From positions 1 through 64,000 of the forward strand of contig CAZPHV010000023.1 of assembly GCA_964586455.1 (NCBI GenBank): 64,000 bases of DNA, in the 5' to 3' direction. This document shows positions 8,042-17,015 of the stretch, piece after piece (the stretch's first letter is position 1; each line of letters begins with the position of its first letter). Below the pieces are notes generated by a model that saw only the letters and a program-made list of their open reading frames with translations, was not told where the DNA came from and did no database searches. Origin of the DNA: Aquimonas sp964586455. Its GTDB lineage: Bacteria > Pseudomonadota > Gammaproteobacteria > Xanthomonadales > Xanthomonadaceae. A program made the position numbers and the translations under genes.

Positions 8042-8890
8042 ATGACGATGACTTCATTTTTGCGGCGTTGGTGTGCGGCGCGAAGCATCGTGCGCTGCGG
8101 ATGGCTGTTCGCGCTTCTTGTGCTTTCGGCCTGCGCTGAACAGGCACCAGCGCCTTCGGCGGAAGACCACGCGCGCGCCGCACTGGAGCGGCTGGATGCC
8201 GGAGGCCTGCGTGGCGGGGTGCTGGAGCAGGCCGCCGCGGACGTATCGCGGGCGCGGCAGATCGACGCCAACGACCCCTGGGTGGCGGTCGCCTCAGCAG
8301 AACTCGTGCTCGCATTGGGCTATCGCAGTGGCGACGCCTTCCGCGGCAGGAGTTATGCACCGGAGGCCATCACCCATGCTGAGCAGCTGCTGCAGCCGGC
8401 CTTGCAGGCAGAGCCGCCGGTCGCCCGCGCTTTTCTCGCCCAGGCGCGTCTGCAGATTCTGCGCGGACAGAGGCGGCAGGCGTGGGAGACGCTCAACACC
8501 GCATACACCCTGCAGCCGGAACACCACCGGCCCTGGCTGCTGCGTGGGGTGATCGCTCTGCAGATGAAGGATCCGCAGCGCGCGAAGACGCAGCTTGATG
8601 AGGCTGAGCGGTGGGCCGACTCGGACGCCGCGAGGATTTCGGTGTTGCGGCAACGTGCTCGAATGGAACGCGTGCACGGCACACCTGAGTCCGAGCTCGC
8701 GCAGCTGCGCCGCATCATTGAGATCGACCCCAGCGCTGCACATGCACACGGAAACCTGGGTGCTGCGCTGCTGCGCATGAAGCGCTACGAGGAGGCGATC
8801 TACGCTCTTGAGCGGGCGCTGGCGATTGAGCGCTATCCACTGGCGGAGCAGCAGTTGGCTAGAGCGCGACAGGGGCTTGCATCAATGTAG
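8042..8890 (+). CDS. TPR-repeat lipoprotein (copy 1 of a duplicated pair)
   Basis: A 282-residue lipoprotein: signal with lipobox LSAC, then TPR-like helical repeats (for example LAQARLQILRGQRRQAWETL and AHGNLGAALLRMKRYEEAIY). TPRs normally mediate protein-protein contacts, here presumably in the periplasm. ATG 8042 is taken, with ATG 8048 as an alternative. The gene at 28405-29268 is a paralogue. From 8579 to 8883 the two genes are base-for-base identical over 305 bases, while the 5' two-thirds differ at many sites, which points to recent gene conversion or a recombination junction. Stop codon context differs (ATGTAG here, CGCTAG there). Confidence 0.85.
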   Translation: MTMTSFLRRWCAARSIVRCGWLFALLVLSACAEQAPAPSAEDHARAALERLDAGGLRGGVLEQAAADVSRARQIDANDPWVAVASAELVLALGYRSGDAFRGRSYAPEAITHAEQLLQPALQAEPPVARAFLAQARLQILRGQRRQAWETLNTAYTLQPEHHRPWLLRGVIALQMKDPQRAKTQLDEAERWADSDAARISVLRQRARMERVHGTPESELAQLRRIIEIDPSAAHAHGNLGAALLRMKRYEEAIYALERALAIERYPLAEQQLARARQGLASM

Positions 8891-8942
8891 GATCGTTCAA
8901 TGCGAGTGACGCGCGTTGTTCTGTACTCGGGAATCTTCTTGC

Positions 8943-9728
8943 ATGCACGATCGCGGTTCGCACCTCTCGTATCTACCTGCTGACCGCTCGTACCCCCGCC
9001 TGCGCGGGGCAGTACCGTTCGGCTGTGTGCAGTTGCTCGGCCCGCTGTGCGCGCTGCTGCTAGCGGCCTGTGCACATACCGAGGTGCGCCGCGCAGAACA
9101 CGTTGCGCGGGAGCTGCCGATGGAACGGTCGGGCGATCCTGCCCCTTCTTCCGATGGAACAACGACATCTCCAGGCGGCAGCTGCAGTCACGGCCTGCGC
9201 CTGGAGGGCATGCTGGCTGTGCCGACCTGCCCTGAAAACGGCGAGGGCTGCCGGTACGGCCGCGATGCGGTGAATGCGTATGCCGAGCACATCGATAGCC
9301 CGCCTCACGAGTTCAGTGTGCTCGTGGCATCAAGCCCTTGGCGCTTTTACAGCGGGGATGGCCGCATCCTTACCATCGAAGCTTTGACGACGGGGCTGCG
9401 GACGAGCTTCAAACCTGAAGTGCGCGAAGTGGTGCTGTACGCCAGTTGGTCAGGTGTTGCCCCCGAGGCGCATGTGCGATCGCTTGCGCGGCAGGTGTCG
9501 GATGCGTTGGACGGGTTTCCGGTACGGGGCCTGGATGGCTTCATGTGGCTGGACAAGAATGGGGTCAGGTTCATTTTCCACGCGCGAGCATTAGATCGCG
9601 ACTTGGATCGATGCGTTCCGGCAGCGAATGGTTATTTGATGTGGCGAGCACCAGGGGTGGATTCATGCCGCGCGCAGCGGTTCTGCTTTTGTTGGGCGCT
9701 GATAACGTGTCCCTTACCTCACCAATGA
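8943..9728 (+). CDS. Probable lipoprotein of unknown function
   Basis: The frame encodes 261 residues with a lipoprotein-like hydrophobic segment and lipobox LAAC preceded by a long, unusually polar N-terminus. An alternative GTG start at 9027 would give a compact signal (MQLLGPLCALLLAAC) and may be the true start. The mature part contains several cysteines and the segment RGLDGFMWLDKNGVRFIFHA; I recognise no family. The last 25 residues are Cys-rich and atypical, so the 3' end may be altered. It lies 9 bases before the DUF4241-like gene, suggesting co-transcription. Confidence 0.6.
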   Translation: MHDRGSHLSYLPADRSYPRLRGAVPFGCVQLLGPLCALLLAACAHTEVRRAEHVARELPMERSGDPAPSSDGTTTSPGGSCSHGLRLEGMLAVPTCPENGEGCRYGRDAVNAYAEHIDSPPHEFSVLVASSPWRFYSGDGRILTIEALTTGLRTSFKPEVREVVLYASWSGVAPEAHVRSLARQVSDALDGFPVRGLDGFMWLDKNGVRFIFHARALDRDLDRCVPAANGYLMWRAPGVDSCRAQRFCFCWALITCPLPHQ

Positions 9729-9737
9729 TCGGAATCC

Positions 9738-10847
9738 ATGCGAATTTCTGACATCTTCACGCGAGCCGCAGTCCTGGTGTCGACCGCCTTCTTCGGAGCC
9801 GCCAGCCACGCGTCTACGCCTGAGGCGCGCGTACAGGCCTTCATCGCCGATTTTGCCAAGTTGCACGCCGCGTCAGCGGACCTGCGCAGGCGCACGGACT
9901 TCGAGCAATGGAGCGCGGCTGTTCGTCGCCTGGACAGGATCCACTTCGTCGAAGGGGGGCGGAGTGGGCTGGATGGAACGCTGAGCGACCATCTGCCCAA
10001 GGAGACGATCATCCGCAGCGAGCGAGACGGCCACGGGGCGGTAATCGAGACGGCTCTACTTGATGCGATGCCGGCTCGGTACTACGAGTACGAGCTGAGA
10101 GAGCGTGATGGTGACTGGCGCATCGTTCGGCTGCGCTCCTTTCTGGCTTCCGCTGAAGAGCCGTTCCTGTCAGAGCAGGAACGGGCGCGATTCAGGCAGG
10201 AGCATGCGCCGGCGCTGGGGCCGTTGCCCGAGGATGAGGCTGGTCTGGACGGAGAGGCTCTTTTCTCCAATGGTCGCCTTACGGAAGTCGAAGGGCAGAG
10301 CAGCGTGATCGAAGTGCGTCGCGTCGGCACGCTGAAGGTAGGGAGCGGCATTCTGGTCGTCGGAGACCTCGGCTACGACTCCACAATGCTGCAACCGCTT
10401 TCCCTGCGCATCTCGCCCGGCGAATATGCAATCGACGTTTCGGTGGCCTTCGAACGCGTCGCAGCAATGCGCCTACGGGTTTCCGACCAACCCGTAGTCC
10501 GTTGGCATCCGGCCGATGGGGGAGGCTACGGACACGTGGTGGGGGTCGATGCGGGCAACGTGTTCATCAGCGATGTGGATGCGCTTTTGGCTGTCACCAC
10601 GCGCCACAAGGACTCGGAGTTCGACAAGCTCGCGAATGATCCGGACATGGCAGGCGCGCTGATGCTCCACCTGAGCGAACCCGACGATGCGGTTGTTGCG
10701 AGTTCCGGCTATGGCGACGGCGCCTACCCGGTCTACTGGGGTCTCGATGCCGCTGGCGACCCGGCGGTGCTGCTGGTCGACATGCTGGTCGTCACCCAAC
10801 TGCCCAATCCGTACGCTGCGGATCCTCTGCTCCCCTCATCCGAGTGA
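9738..10847 (+). CDS. Secreted DUF4241-like protein (copy 1)
   Basis: A 369-residue protein with an N-terminal signal peptide ending near SHAS. An N-terminal domain of about 100 residues resembles NTF2-like or calcium/calmodulin-associated folds (PEARVQAFIADFAKLHAAS..DWRIVRLRSFL). The C-terminal half ends in GDGAYPVYWGLDAAGDPAVLLVDMLVV, the hallmark of DUF4241, a family often seen beside polymorphic toxin or immunity genes. The gene at 25101-26162 encodes a clear paralogue with the same two-part layout. Substrate and partner are unknown. The 9-base gap from the preceding lipoprotein gene suggests an operon. Confidence 0.8.
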   Translation: MRISDIFTRAAVLVSTAFFGAASHASTPEARVQAFIADFAKLHAASADLRRRTDFEQWSAAVRRLDRIHFVEGGRSGLDGTLSDHLPKETIIRSERDGHGAVIETALLDAMPARYYEYELRERDGDWRIVRLRSFLASAEEPFLSEQERARFRQEHAPALGPLPEDEAGLDGEALFSNGRLTEVEGQSSVIEVRRVGTLKVGSGILVVGDLGYDSTMLQPLSLRISPGEYAIDVSVAFERVAAMRLRVSDQPVVRWHPADGGGYGHVVGVDAGNVFISDVDALLAVTTRHKDSEFDKLANDPDMAGALMLHLSEPDDAVVASSGYGDGAYPVYWGLDAAGDPAVLLVDMLVVTQLPNPYAADPLLPSSE

Positions 10848-10976
10848 CGCGAGCATGCAGAGGGAGAAGAGGGGGGAGGCTATCTTGTCGACATGGTTTC
10901 GACTCGTACCATTGCCGCGCGTGTTGAGCTCCAGTTCCCGCTTGCCTGATCTCTCCCATCCCGCCACCCTCGCCAC

Positions 10977-12743
10977 ATGACCTCCCTCTTCGACCCACTA
11001 GGCCCCGCCTTCCGCACCCCGGACGTCTCCGCCGCGCTGGAATCGCTCGCCGCCGAAAGCGAAGTGGAGCGCGGCGCGGTGTTCACCCGGCCCGAGGTCG
11101 CGGCGGCCATCCTCGATCTCTGCGGCTACACCGCCGACCGCGCCCTGCATCGCATGCGCTTGCTTGAGCCTTCCTTTGGCGGCGGTGACTTCCTGCTGCT
11201 GGCGGTGTCGCGTCTGCTGCAGAGCTGGCATCGCGAGGGTGGTTCGCCAACTACCGCGCTCGCCGAGCTTCGCGAAGCCGTGCGCGCGGTGGAACTGCAT
11301 CGCGAGAGCGTCGACGCCGTGCGTGCGCGTCTGATTGCGCTGCTCTGCGATGCCGGCATCGCGCGCGCCGATGCAGATGCCCTGTGCGCGGCCTGGCTGA
11401 TCTGCGACGACTTCCTGATGACGGCGCTGCCAAGCGAGTTCGATGTCGTGGTGGGCAACCCGCCCTATGTGCGGCAGGAGCGCATCCCCGCGCCGCTGCT
11501 GGCCGAGTATCGGCAGCGCTATCGCACCCTGTTCGATCGCGCTGACCTCTACGTGCCCTTCTACGAGCGCGCGCTGGATCTGTTGGCGCCGGGCGGGCGG
11601 CTGGGTTTCATCTGCGCCAACCGCTGGGTGAAGAACCGCTATGGCGGACCGCTGCGCGCAAAGATCAGCGGCGGCTTTGCGCTGCTGCATTACATCGATA
11701 TGGAGAACGTCGATGCCTTCCACACCGAGGTGATCGCCTACCCGGCCATCACCGTGATTGAGCGCCCGCGCACCGCCAAGATGCGCGCCGCCCCCACCCG
11801 CGTCGCCACCGCCGAAGCGCTGCAGCAGCACGGGCTGGCGAGCGTGGCGCAGAGCCTGTTGGCGGATGCAGTGGAGAGCGGCGTCGATGAAGTCGACCTG
11901 GCCCAAGGCGGCGAATCGCCCTGGCTGCTCGACGACGTGCCGCGCCTGCGCCTGCTGCGCCGGCTGGAGTCGCAGTTCCCTGCGCTGGAAGACGCTGGCT
12001 GCAAGGTCGGCATTGGCGTGGCCACTGGCTGCGACCGCGTGTTCATCGATGACTTCGACGCGCTGCCGGTCGAGCCCGAGCGCAAGCTGCCGCTGGCGAT
12101 GGCGCGTGACTTGGTGGACGGCCGCATCGATTGGCGCGGCCGTGGCGTGCTGAACCCCTTCGAGGCCGACGGCACGCTGGCCGATCTTGAGCGCTATCCG
12201 CGCTTCGCGGCATATCTGTACAAGCACTACGAAGCCGTGGCCGGCCGTCATGTCGCCGCGCGCAGCGGCGAGGGCTGGTACCGCACCATCGACCGCATCT
12301 ACCCCGAGCTGGTGCAGCAGCCCAAGCTGCTGGTGCCGGACATTAAGGGCGAGGCGGTGTTCGTGCTGGACGAAGGCCACTATTACCCGCACCACAATCT
12401 GTACTTCATCACCTCCCGCGAGTGGGATCTGCGCGCCCTGCGCTGCGTGATGCGCTCGTCGCTGAGCGTGATGATCGTGGCGACCTACTGCACGCGCATG
12501 GCCGGTGGTTTCCTGCGCTTCCAGGCACAGTACCTGCGCCGCTTGCGGCTGCCGCACTGGAAGCAGGTGCCGGACGCGCTGCGCGCGCGCCTGCGGGCCG
12601 CCGCCGATGAGGCCAACCCCGATGCGCTGGACGCACCCGTGTTCGAGCTGTTTGGCCTGAGCGCGGACGAAGGCCGGCTGGTACGACGCATCGCTGAAGA
12701 GGCGCAGGTGACCGGACGCGCCAAGCGCAAGGCGGCCGCATGA
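10977..12743 (+). CDS. Type II N6-adenine DNA methyltransferase, PaeR7I/XhoI type
   Basis: A 588-residue gamma-class amino-methyltransferase. Motif X-like GAVFTRPEVA (33-42), SAM-binding motif I in the form EPSFGGGDF (64-72) and catalytic motif IV NPPY (161-164) occur in the order expected for this class, followed by a long C-terminal target-recognition region. It overlaps the next gene by 4 bases (ATGA). Because that partner is a XhoI-family endonuclease, the enzyme is predicted to methylate adenine in CTCGAG and protect the host. Full length with no disruption. Two truncated copies of its 5' end flank it at 6602 and 15366. Confidence 0.9.
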   Translation: MTSLFDPLGPAFRTPDVSAALESLAAESEVERGAVFTRPEVAAAILDLCGYTADRALHRMRLLEPSFGGGDFLLLAVSRLLQSWHREGGSPTTALAELREAVRAVELHRESVDAVRARLIALLCDAGIARADADALCAAWLICDDFLMTALPSEFDVVVGNPPYVRQERIPAPLLAEYRQRYRTLFDRADLYVPFYERALDLLAPGGRLGFICANRWVKNRYGGPLRAKISGGFALLHYIDMENVDAFHTEVIAYPAITVIERPRTAKMRAAPTRVATAEALQQHGLASVAQSLLADAVESGVDEVDLAQGGESPWLLDDVPRLRLLRRLESQFPALEDAGCKVGIGVATGCDRVFIDDFDALPVEPERKLPLAMARDLVDGRIDWRGRGVLNPFEADGTLADLERYPRFAAYLYKHYEAVAGRHVAARSGEGWYRTIDRIYPELVQQPKLLVPDIKGEAVFVLDEGHYYPHHNLYFITSREWDLRALRCVMRSSLSVMIVATYCTRMAGGFLRFQAQYLRRLRLPHWKQVPDALRARLRAAADEANPDALDAPVFELFGLSADEGRLVRRIAEEAQVTGRAKRKAAA

Positions 12744-13567
12744 AGATCCAACTGCTGCCCGAGGGCTTCGATGCGCGGATTGGTGATGCGGTGCAGGCGT
12801 TCTGGAAGACGCGCACCGGCGCGGTGATCGAACGCAGTCAGGGCGGCAGCCGGGATTCCGTGGTCGGCGGCAAGAACATGCTCGGCTTCGCCCAGCTCGT
12901 GCGCGAGGTCGTCCAGCACTGCGGCCTGTCGCCGGAGTGCGTGTATGCCGGCATGCGCGACGTGGTGCTGCCGGGCTTCTTTCGTGCCACCAAGAACTGG
13001 GACGTGCTGGTCATCCACCAGCGCCGCCTGCTTGCAGTGTTCGAGTTCAAGTCGCAGGTGGGCAGCTTCGGTAACAACTTGAACAATCGCAGCGAGGAGG
13101 TCATCGGCTCAGCCGCCGACCTGTGGGTGGCCCATCACCACCACGCCTTCAGCGACGGCCCGCACCGCCCGCGCCGCAGCGGCATCGCCGAACCCACGGC
13201 AGGCGAGGCCGACTACGGCCGAGACCAAGCGGACACCGATCCCGCCCTGCTCAACCCCAGCCTACGCAGCGACCCACGTCCACCCTTCCTCGGCTGGCTG
13301 ATGCTGCTGGAAGACTGCCCGGCATCCACCACGCCGGTGAAAGTTCAGGAACCGCACTACCGCGTGTTCGACGAATTTCGCAACGCCAGCTACGCCCAGC
13401 GCTACCAGATCCTCTGCGAACGCCTGGTCGAGCGGCAGCTCTACGCCGCTGCCGCGCTCGAACTCACGCAGCGCGACAGCCGCGAACATCGCGCGCTGTC
13501 GGAGGCGACGAGCTTGCGGTCGCTGTTTCGGGAGTTTGCGGGGCGGATGGTTGCGGCGGTGGGGTGA
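12740..13567 (+). CDS. XhoI/PaeR7I-family type II restriction endonuclease
   Basis: A 275-residue protein with the PD-(D/E)XK-type core of the XhoI family: Asp88 (NWDVLVI) followed by FEFKSQ with Glu102 and Lys104, then the family signature GNNLNNRSEEVIGSA. XhoI and PaeR7I cut CTCGAG; the same site is inferred here. The ATG overlaps the methyltransferase stop by 4 bases with AAGG upstream, so the pair is translationally coupled. The length is slightly above the family's usual 250 or so because of an insert rich in Asp, Pro and His around residues 140-170. All catalytic residues I can see are intact. Confidence 0.88.
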   Translation: MKIQLLPEGFDARIGDAVQAFWKTRTGAVIERSQGGSRDSVVGGKNMLGFAQLVREVVQHCGLSPECVYAGMRDVVLPGFFRATKNWDVLVIHQRRLLAVFEFKSQVGSFGNNLNNRSEEVIGSAADLWVAHHHHAFSDGPHRPRRSGIAEPTAGEADYGRDQADTDPALLNPSLRSDPRPPFLGWLMLLEDCPASTTPVKVQEPHYRVFDEFRNASYAQRYQILCERLVERQLYAAAALELTQRDSREHRALSEATSLRSLFREFAGRMVAAVG

Positions 13568-13655
13568 GTGGGCGGGAAGAGCGGGCGGGAAGAGCGGACA
13601 TAGCCCGTGCCATCAAGTTCGGCGAGAGCTATCACTTAACTACCCGGGGATCGGA

Positions 13656-14885
13656 ATGAGCGCATACAGCTTGCCCATCGTGCTACGCCAGGGCACTCCT
13701 TGCAGGCTGCTTGAGCGGATACAGCTCTCGCCGTCCAGCGGCGATCAGATCGCCGAGAAGACCTTCCAGGAATCGCTGTTCGCGAATCCTCAGTCGCTTC
13801 CCGTCGCCGACATCGACGCTTCATATGGCACGTTGATTCCACTCTGTACCGAGCTCCACACCGACAGTGGTCGTATCGACATTCTTTACGCAACGTCCTC
13901 GGGACGTCTCGTGCTGGTCGAGACCAAGCTTTGGCGCAATCCGCAGGCGAGGCGCGAGGTGGTGGCGCAGATCCTCGACTATGCAGCGCAACTGACCCGC
14001 TGGAGTTTCGAGGACCTCGATGCCCGTGTCTCCCTGGTCAGAAAGGAGGCCCCCGGCTCGGTCATGCGGCTGGTCCAGCAAACTTGCCCTGAAATCGACG
14101 AAGCACGGTACGTAGACGCGTTGTCCCTCAGCCTCAGGCGGGGTGACTTCCTTCTGATAATTGCGGGTGACGGCATCCGTCAGGATGCCGAGTCACTGGT
14201 GACGCTGCTTGAGCGCGTCGGGCACGCTCGATTCAAACTTTCGCTGGTCGAGATGGCCGCTTACCGGCTCTCGGCCGATGAAATCCTTCTGCAGCCACGC
14301 GTGCTCGCTCGGACCGAGATTCTCGAGCGATCCATCTTGCTCATGAATGGTGAGCCGGTAGAACTTGCAGAGCCGACTAGCTCTGATCCATGCGTTGACC
14401 CCTCTGGGCTTGATGCCCAACGCGCTCGCTACAGATCCTTCTGGTCCGCGTTCCTAAAGGAAATGACGTTGCTTGATGCCTCTTTCCGAGTGCTCGCACC
14501 CACCATTTCCACGAACCAGTTCTTCGCAATGCCTCCAACTGCGAGCTCCTGCTGGGTCAGTGCCTTTGTCTCAAGTACGCGAGGCGTGGCTGGCGTGTAC
14601 TTCGCGACTTCAAGGAGCTTTGCGCTTGCGGACGAGCTCTTCGACGTGCTGTCCGGGCAGCTTGACTCGATCGCAAAGGAGATCGGACGTCCGCTTACGC
14701 TTCAGACATCGGGTGCAGGAGGCTCCGGCAGGAGACTCGCCTGGGAGAGCTTGGAATTTCACGATGCGCTTCTTGAGAAGCCTGATGCCGGCTGGCTGAA
14801 GACGCTCGCAGAAGTCACGTTCCGCATGGTTCAAGCCCTTACGCCTCGGATCAACGCGGTCCTCCGAGATGCGAATGCGCGTTAG
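13656..14885 (+). CDS. PD-(D/E)XK nuclease-like protein downstream of the R-M pair
   Basis: A 409-residue protein. Residues 65-110 contain a nuclease-like core: RIDIL with Asp75, then LVLVETK with Glu89 and Lys91, and a following helix (ARREVVAQILDYAAQL) with a Gln/Tyr pattern typical of the PD-(D/E)XK fold. An N-terminal helix with EKTFQESLF and Glu39 may supply the conserved Glu of this family. The C-terminal 200 residues are not recognised. It starts 89 bases after the endonuclease gene on the same strand and could be a third defence component or an independent nuclease. ATG 13656 is chosen because upstream in-frame sequence overlaps the endonuclease gene. Confidence 0.75.
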   Translation: MSAYSLPIVLRQGTPCRLLERIQLSPSSGDQIAEKTFQESLFANPQSLPVADIDASYGTLIPLCTELHTDSGRIDILYATSSGRLVLVETKLWRNPQARREVVAQILDYAAQLTRWSFEDLDARVSLVRKEAPGSVMRLVQQTCPEIDEARYVDALSLSLRRGDFLLIIAGDGIRQDAESLVTLLERVGHARFKLSLVEMAAYRLSADEILLQPRVLARTEILERSILLMNGEPVELAEPTSSDPCVDPSGLDAQRARYRSFWSAFLKEMTLLDASFRVLAPTISTNQFFAMPPTASSCWVSAFVSSTRGVAGVYFATSRSFALADELFDVLSGQLDSIAKEIGRPLTLQTSGAGGSGRRLAWESLEFHDALLEKPDAGWLKTLAEVTFRMVQALTPRINAVLRDANAR

Positions 14886-14967
14886 TGTTTCGAAGTCGAT
14901 GGTGGAATCGGCGATCCCTTGGCTTCCCGATCGCGCCGCTGGGTTCAGCGACAGGCGACGACCACCC

Positions 14968-15245
14968 CTACTCAAACCCACTCCGCAGCAACCCGCGCTC
15001 ATCCGCCGCATCGATAAAACGCAGCCGCAGCGGATGGCCGCCGTTGAGCGGCAGTCCGGCAGGTGGGTCGAGGCGCGCTTCGAACTCGATGAACAGCGCT
15101 TCCGGCGTGGGGACGCCGCTGAGCGCAATCACCGCGCTCTCGCCCGCGGCCAGCGCCAGCGCGGTGCTGACGGGCTGGCCGCCGGCATCGGGCGTGCACG
15201 CGTCGGGGGTCATGCCGCTGCACGACCACAGCACATCGTCGAGCC
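14968..15245 (-). pseudogene. Stray copy of the 3' end of the SprB-repeat gene
   Basis: The minus-strand frame encodes about 92 residues nearly identical to the C-terminus of the large protein at 17016-19670, from around DDVLWSCSG to the final GLLRSGFE and stop. Similarity also runs about 40 bases past the stop (TTCCCG.TC.CGCCG.TGGG-type sequence on the plus strand near 14930-14950 and 16972-16992). It breaks abruptly near 15246, where the parent continues coding upstream. There is no start codon with a signal peptide, so this is a fragment. It lies beside the second methyltransferase fragment. Confidence 0.85.
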
Positions 15246-15365
15246 CAAGCAGCGAGTGATGGGGGCAGGGCTAGCTTCGTAGCACCTCTTCGGGCCGCAG
15301 CATTGCAACGCCTGTTGATCTCCTCACCGCTTGCCTGATCTCCTCCGGCCAGCCACCCTCGCTTC

Positions 15366-15707
15366 ATGACTTCCCTCTTCGACCCACTAGGCTCCTCCTT
15401 CTGCGCCCCGGACGTCGCCGCTGCGCTGGAATCTCTCGCCGCCGACGGCGAGATCGAGCGTGGGGCAGTGTTCACCCGGCCCGAGGTCGCGGCGGCCATC
15501 TCCCTCTGTGGCTACACCGCTGATCGCGCTCTGCATCGCCTGCGCTTGCTGGAGCCCCCCTTCGGCGGCGGCGACTTCCTGCTGCTTGCGGTGCAGCGTC
15601 TGCTGCAGAGCTGGCGTCGCGAGGGGGGCGCCAACTGCCGCACTCACCGAGCTTCGCGAGGCGGTGCCCGCGGTTGAGCTGCATCGTGAGAGCGTCGACG
15701 CCGTGCG
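15366..15707 (+). pseudogene. Broken 5' fragment of the methyltransferase gene (copy 2)
   Basis: ATG 15366 opens a frame matching the intact methyltransferase from MTSLFDPLG through FGGGDFLLLAV and LLQSW. One in-frame 3-base loss changes AILDLCGY to AISLCGY, and a 2-base loss near 15630 shifts the frame. The match continues in another frame as LTELREAVPAVELHRESVDAVR and ends abruptly near 15707. About 45 bases upstream of the start are also similar to those upstream of the intact gene (TTGCCTGATCTC..CCACCCTCGC). It cannot encode a functional enzyme. Confidence 0.85.
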
Positions 15708-15787
15708 ATGCCCGTGTTCCCCACCAGGTGCAGGCTGCCCCAGGCCCCTTGATTGCTTCCGGCCTTGTATGAACCTAGACTCCGCGC

Positions 15788-15819
15788 GCCGCGTCGCCGC
15801 GTCGCCGCGTCGCCGCGTC
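15788..15819. repeat. Four tandem copies of GCCGCGTC
   Basis: Four perfect copies of an 8-base unit lie between the methyltransferase fragment and the next gene. The unit length is not a multiple of three, and no gene spans it. Confidence 0.85.
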
Positions 15820-15877
15820 GCCGCTGGCTGTGGCAGTGCTGACTGACGTCTGGCCCGTGCCTTTCTGGATCTATCCC

Positions 15878-16780
15878 ATGAACTTTCTGCTACGCCTTTT
15901 GCTGTCGCTCCTGGTATTCGCCGGCACCTCTGCACACGCCAATCAGACTTCTCCGGGGCCAGCTGCACCGGATGGGTTGACGGGAACTTGGTGGGATGCC
16001 GAGCGATCGGGGCAGGGGCTTGTTATCGAGCAGGTGGCCTTTCCTGAGCCCGGGCGTCCTGATCAGTTGCATCTGTATTGGTTCACCTACGCGGACGATG
16101 GTTCCCCGCTGTACCTCGTGGGAGCGGGCGAGTATCGCAACGGGTTCGCATTCGTCGATGTGATCCGCACGCAAGGTGGGCGTCATGGCCGTGACCTTGA
16201 CCCGAGTACGGTGCAACGAGAGCCATGGGGCGTCGTAAGGATCGAAGGCATCTCCTGCGAGCGTATCCGCGTGAGCTACACGCCTGCAGGCAGCTTGCGG
16301 GCTGAGCTCGAAATGACGCGCCTCGCGACCACTTTGGGAGGCGCGACGGCGAGAAGCAGCTGTGATATGCGTGAGCTTGAGCTGGGCGTTCCCAAGGTCG
16401 AGAAGCTTGAGACTGATGCATCCCAGCCGTACTGGGGCGATGTCATCATCCCGTACCGAATGGATGTGAGGCTGCGGCCGCCTGCTCCCGATCGGGAACA
16501 TGAGCTCGCGCGCTATCGGATTACCGCGGTTGACGGTGATGTTGTCGTTGGCTATGTCTGGTGGAGCTATCTTGCGAATGGTTACCGCCCGTACTGGGTC
16601 GGTCTCCAAAGGGGCGAAACGATCGCTGAGGGCTCGGCCCTCGAGATTTCACTGCGAGCTCCGCCAGGTGCGCCGCAGTGGATGCACATGACGTATCGGA
16701 TCGGCCTCAACTACCGCGGGCATCAGGGCAGCAACACCAGCTACACGGTGTGGGAGAACATTTCTTGGCGCTTGTTCTAG
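15878..16780 (+). CDS. Secreted protein of unknown function
   Basis: A 300-residue protein with a clear signal peptide (LLLSLLVFAGTSAHA). The mature N-terminus has GTWWDAERSGQGLVIEQV, a motif I associate with secreted proteins of this bacterial group, in a beta-rich domain with three cysteines. A second beta-rich domain carries paired aromatic motifs (VGYVWWSYLANGYRPYWVG and TYRIGLNYRG) reminiscent of a carbohydrate-binding or Ig-like module. No catalytic motif is recognised. The ATG at 15878 opens the signal peptide; the upstream in-frame sequence overlaps the GCCGCGTC repeat tail. Likely periplasmic or extracellular. Confidence 0.7.
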   Translation: MNFLLRLLLSLLVFAGTSAHANQTSPGPAAPDGLTGTWWDAERSGQGLVIEQVAFPEPGRPDQLHLYWFTYADDGSPLYLVGAGEYRNGFAFVDVIRTQGGRHGRDLDPSTVQREPWGVVRIEGISCERIRVSYTPAGSLRAELEMTRLATTLGGATARSSCDMRELELGVPKVEKLETDASQPYWGDVIIPYRMDVRLRPPAPDREHELARYRITAVDGDVVVGYVWWSYLANGYRPYWVGLQRGETIAEGSALEISLRAPPGAPQWMHMTYRIGLNYRGHQGSNTSYTVWENISWRLF

Positions 16781-16801
16781 GTGCTGGCCGGGAGAAACAG
16801 G

Positions 16802-16828
16802 AGAAACAGGGGTCAGAGTGCACTTTCA
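16802..16828 (+). repeat. Remnant resembling a RAYT/REP-associated end sequence
   Basis: GGGGTCAGAGTGCACTTTC preceded by a tandem AGAAACAGG resembles sequences that border REP-associated transposase (RAYT) genes. No transposase frame is present nearby. Related GGGGTCxGA-type segments occur near 4518, 7898 and 19741. Confidence 0.3.
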
Positions 16829-17015
16829 CCGAGATCCTCAAGGCGGACAAGCGACCACGTGAGGTGCCGCTGACACGCCTATGTTTGCATCGGCGGATGG
16901 GCAGTTTCGACCTTGGCTGGTGGGGAGTGGCCTGCCTCCTCTGCTGATCGGGCTGTAACGCGTTCCCCTGGCTTCCCGCTCACGCCGCCGGGCTTTCCGA
17001 CCTGCGACGAGCGCC

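Noticed and set aside
15788..15819. Possible CRISPR-like array
   Set aside because: Only an 8-base unit repeated head to tail with no spacers. No CRISPR array or cas gene was seen anywhere in the window.
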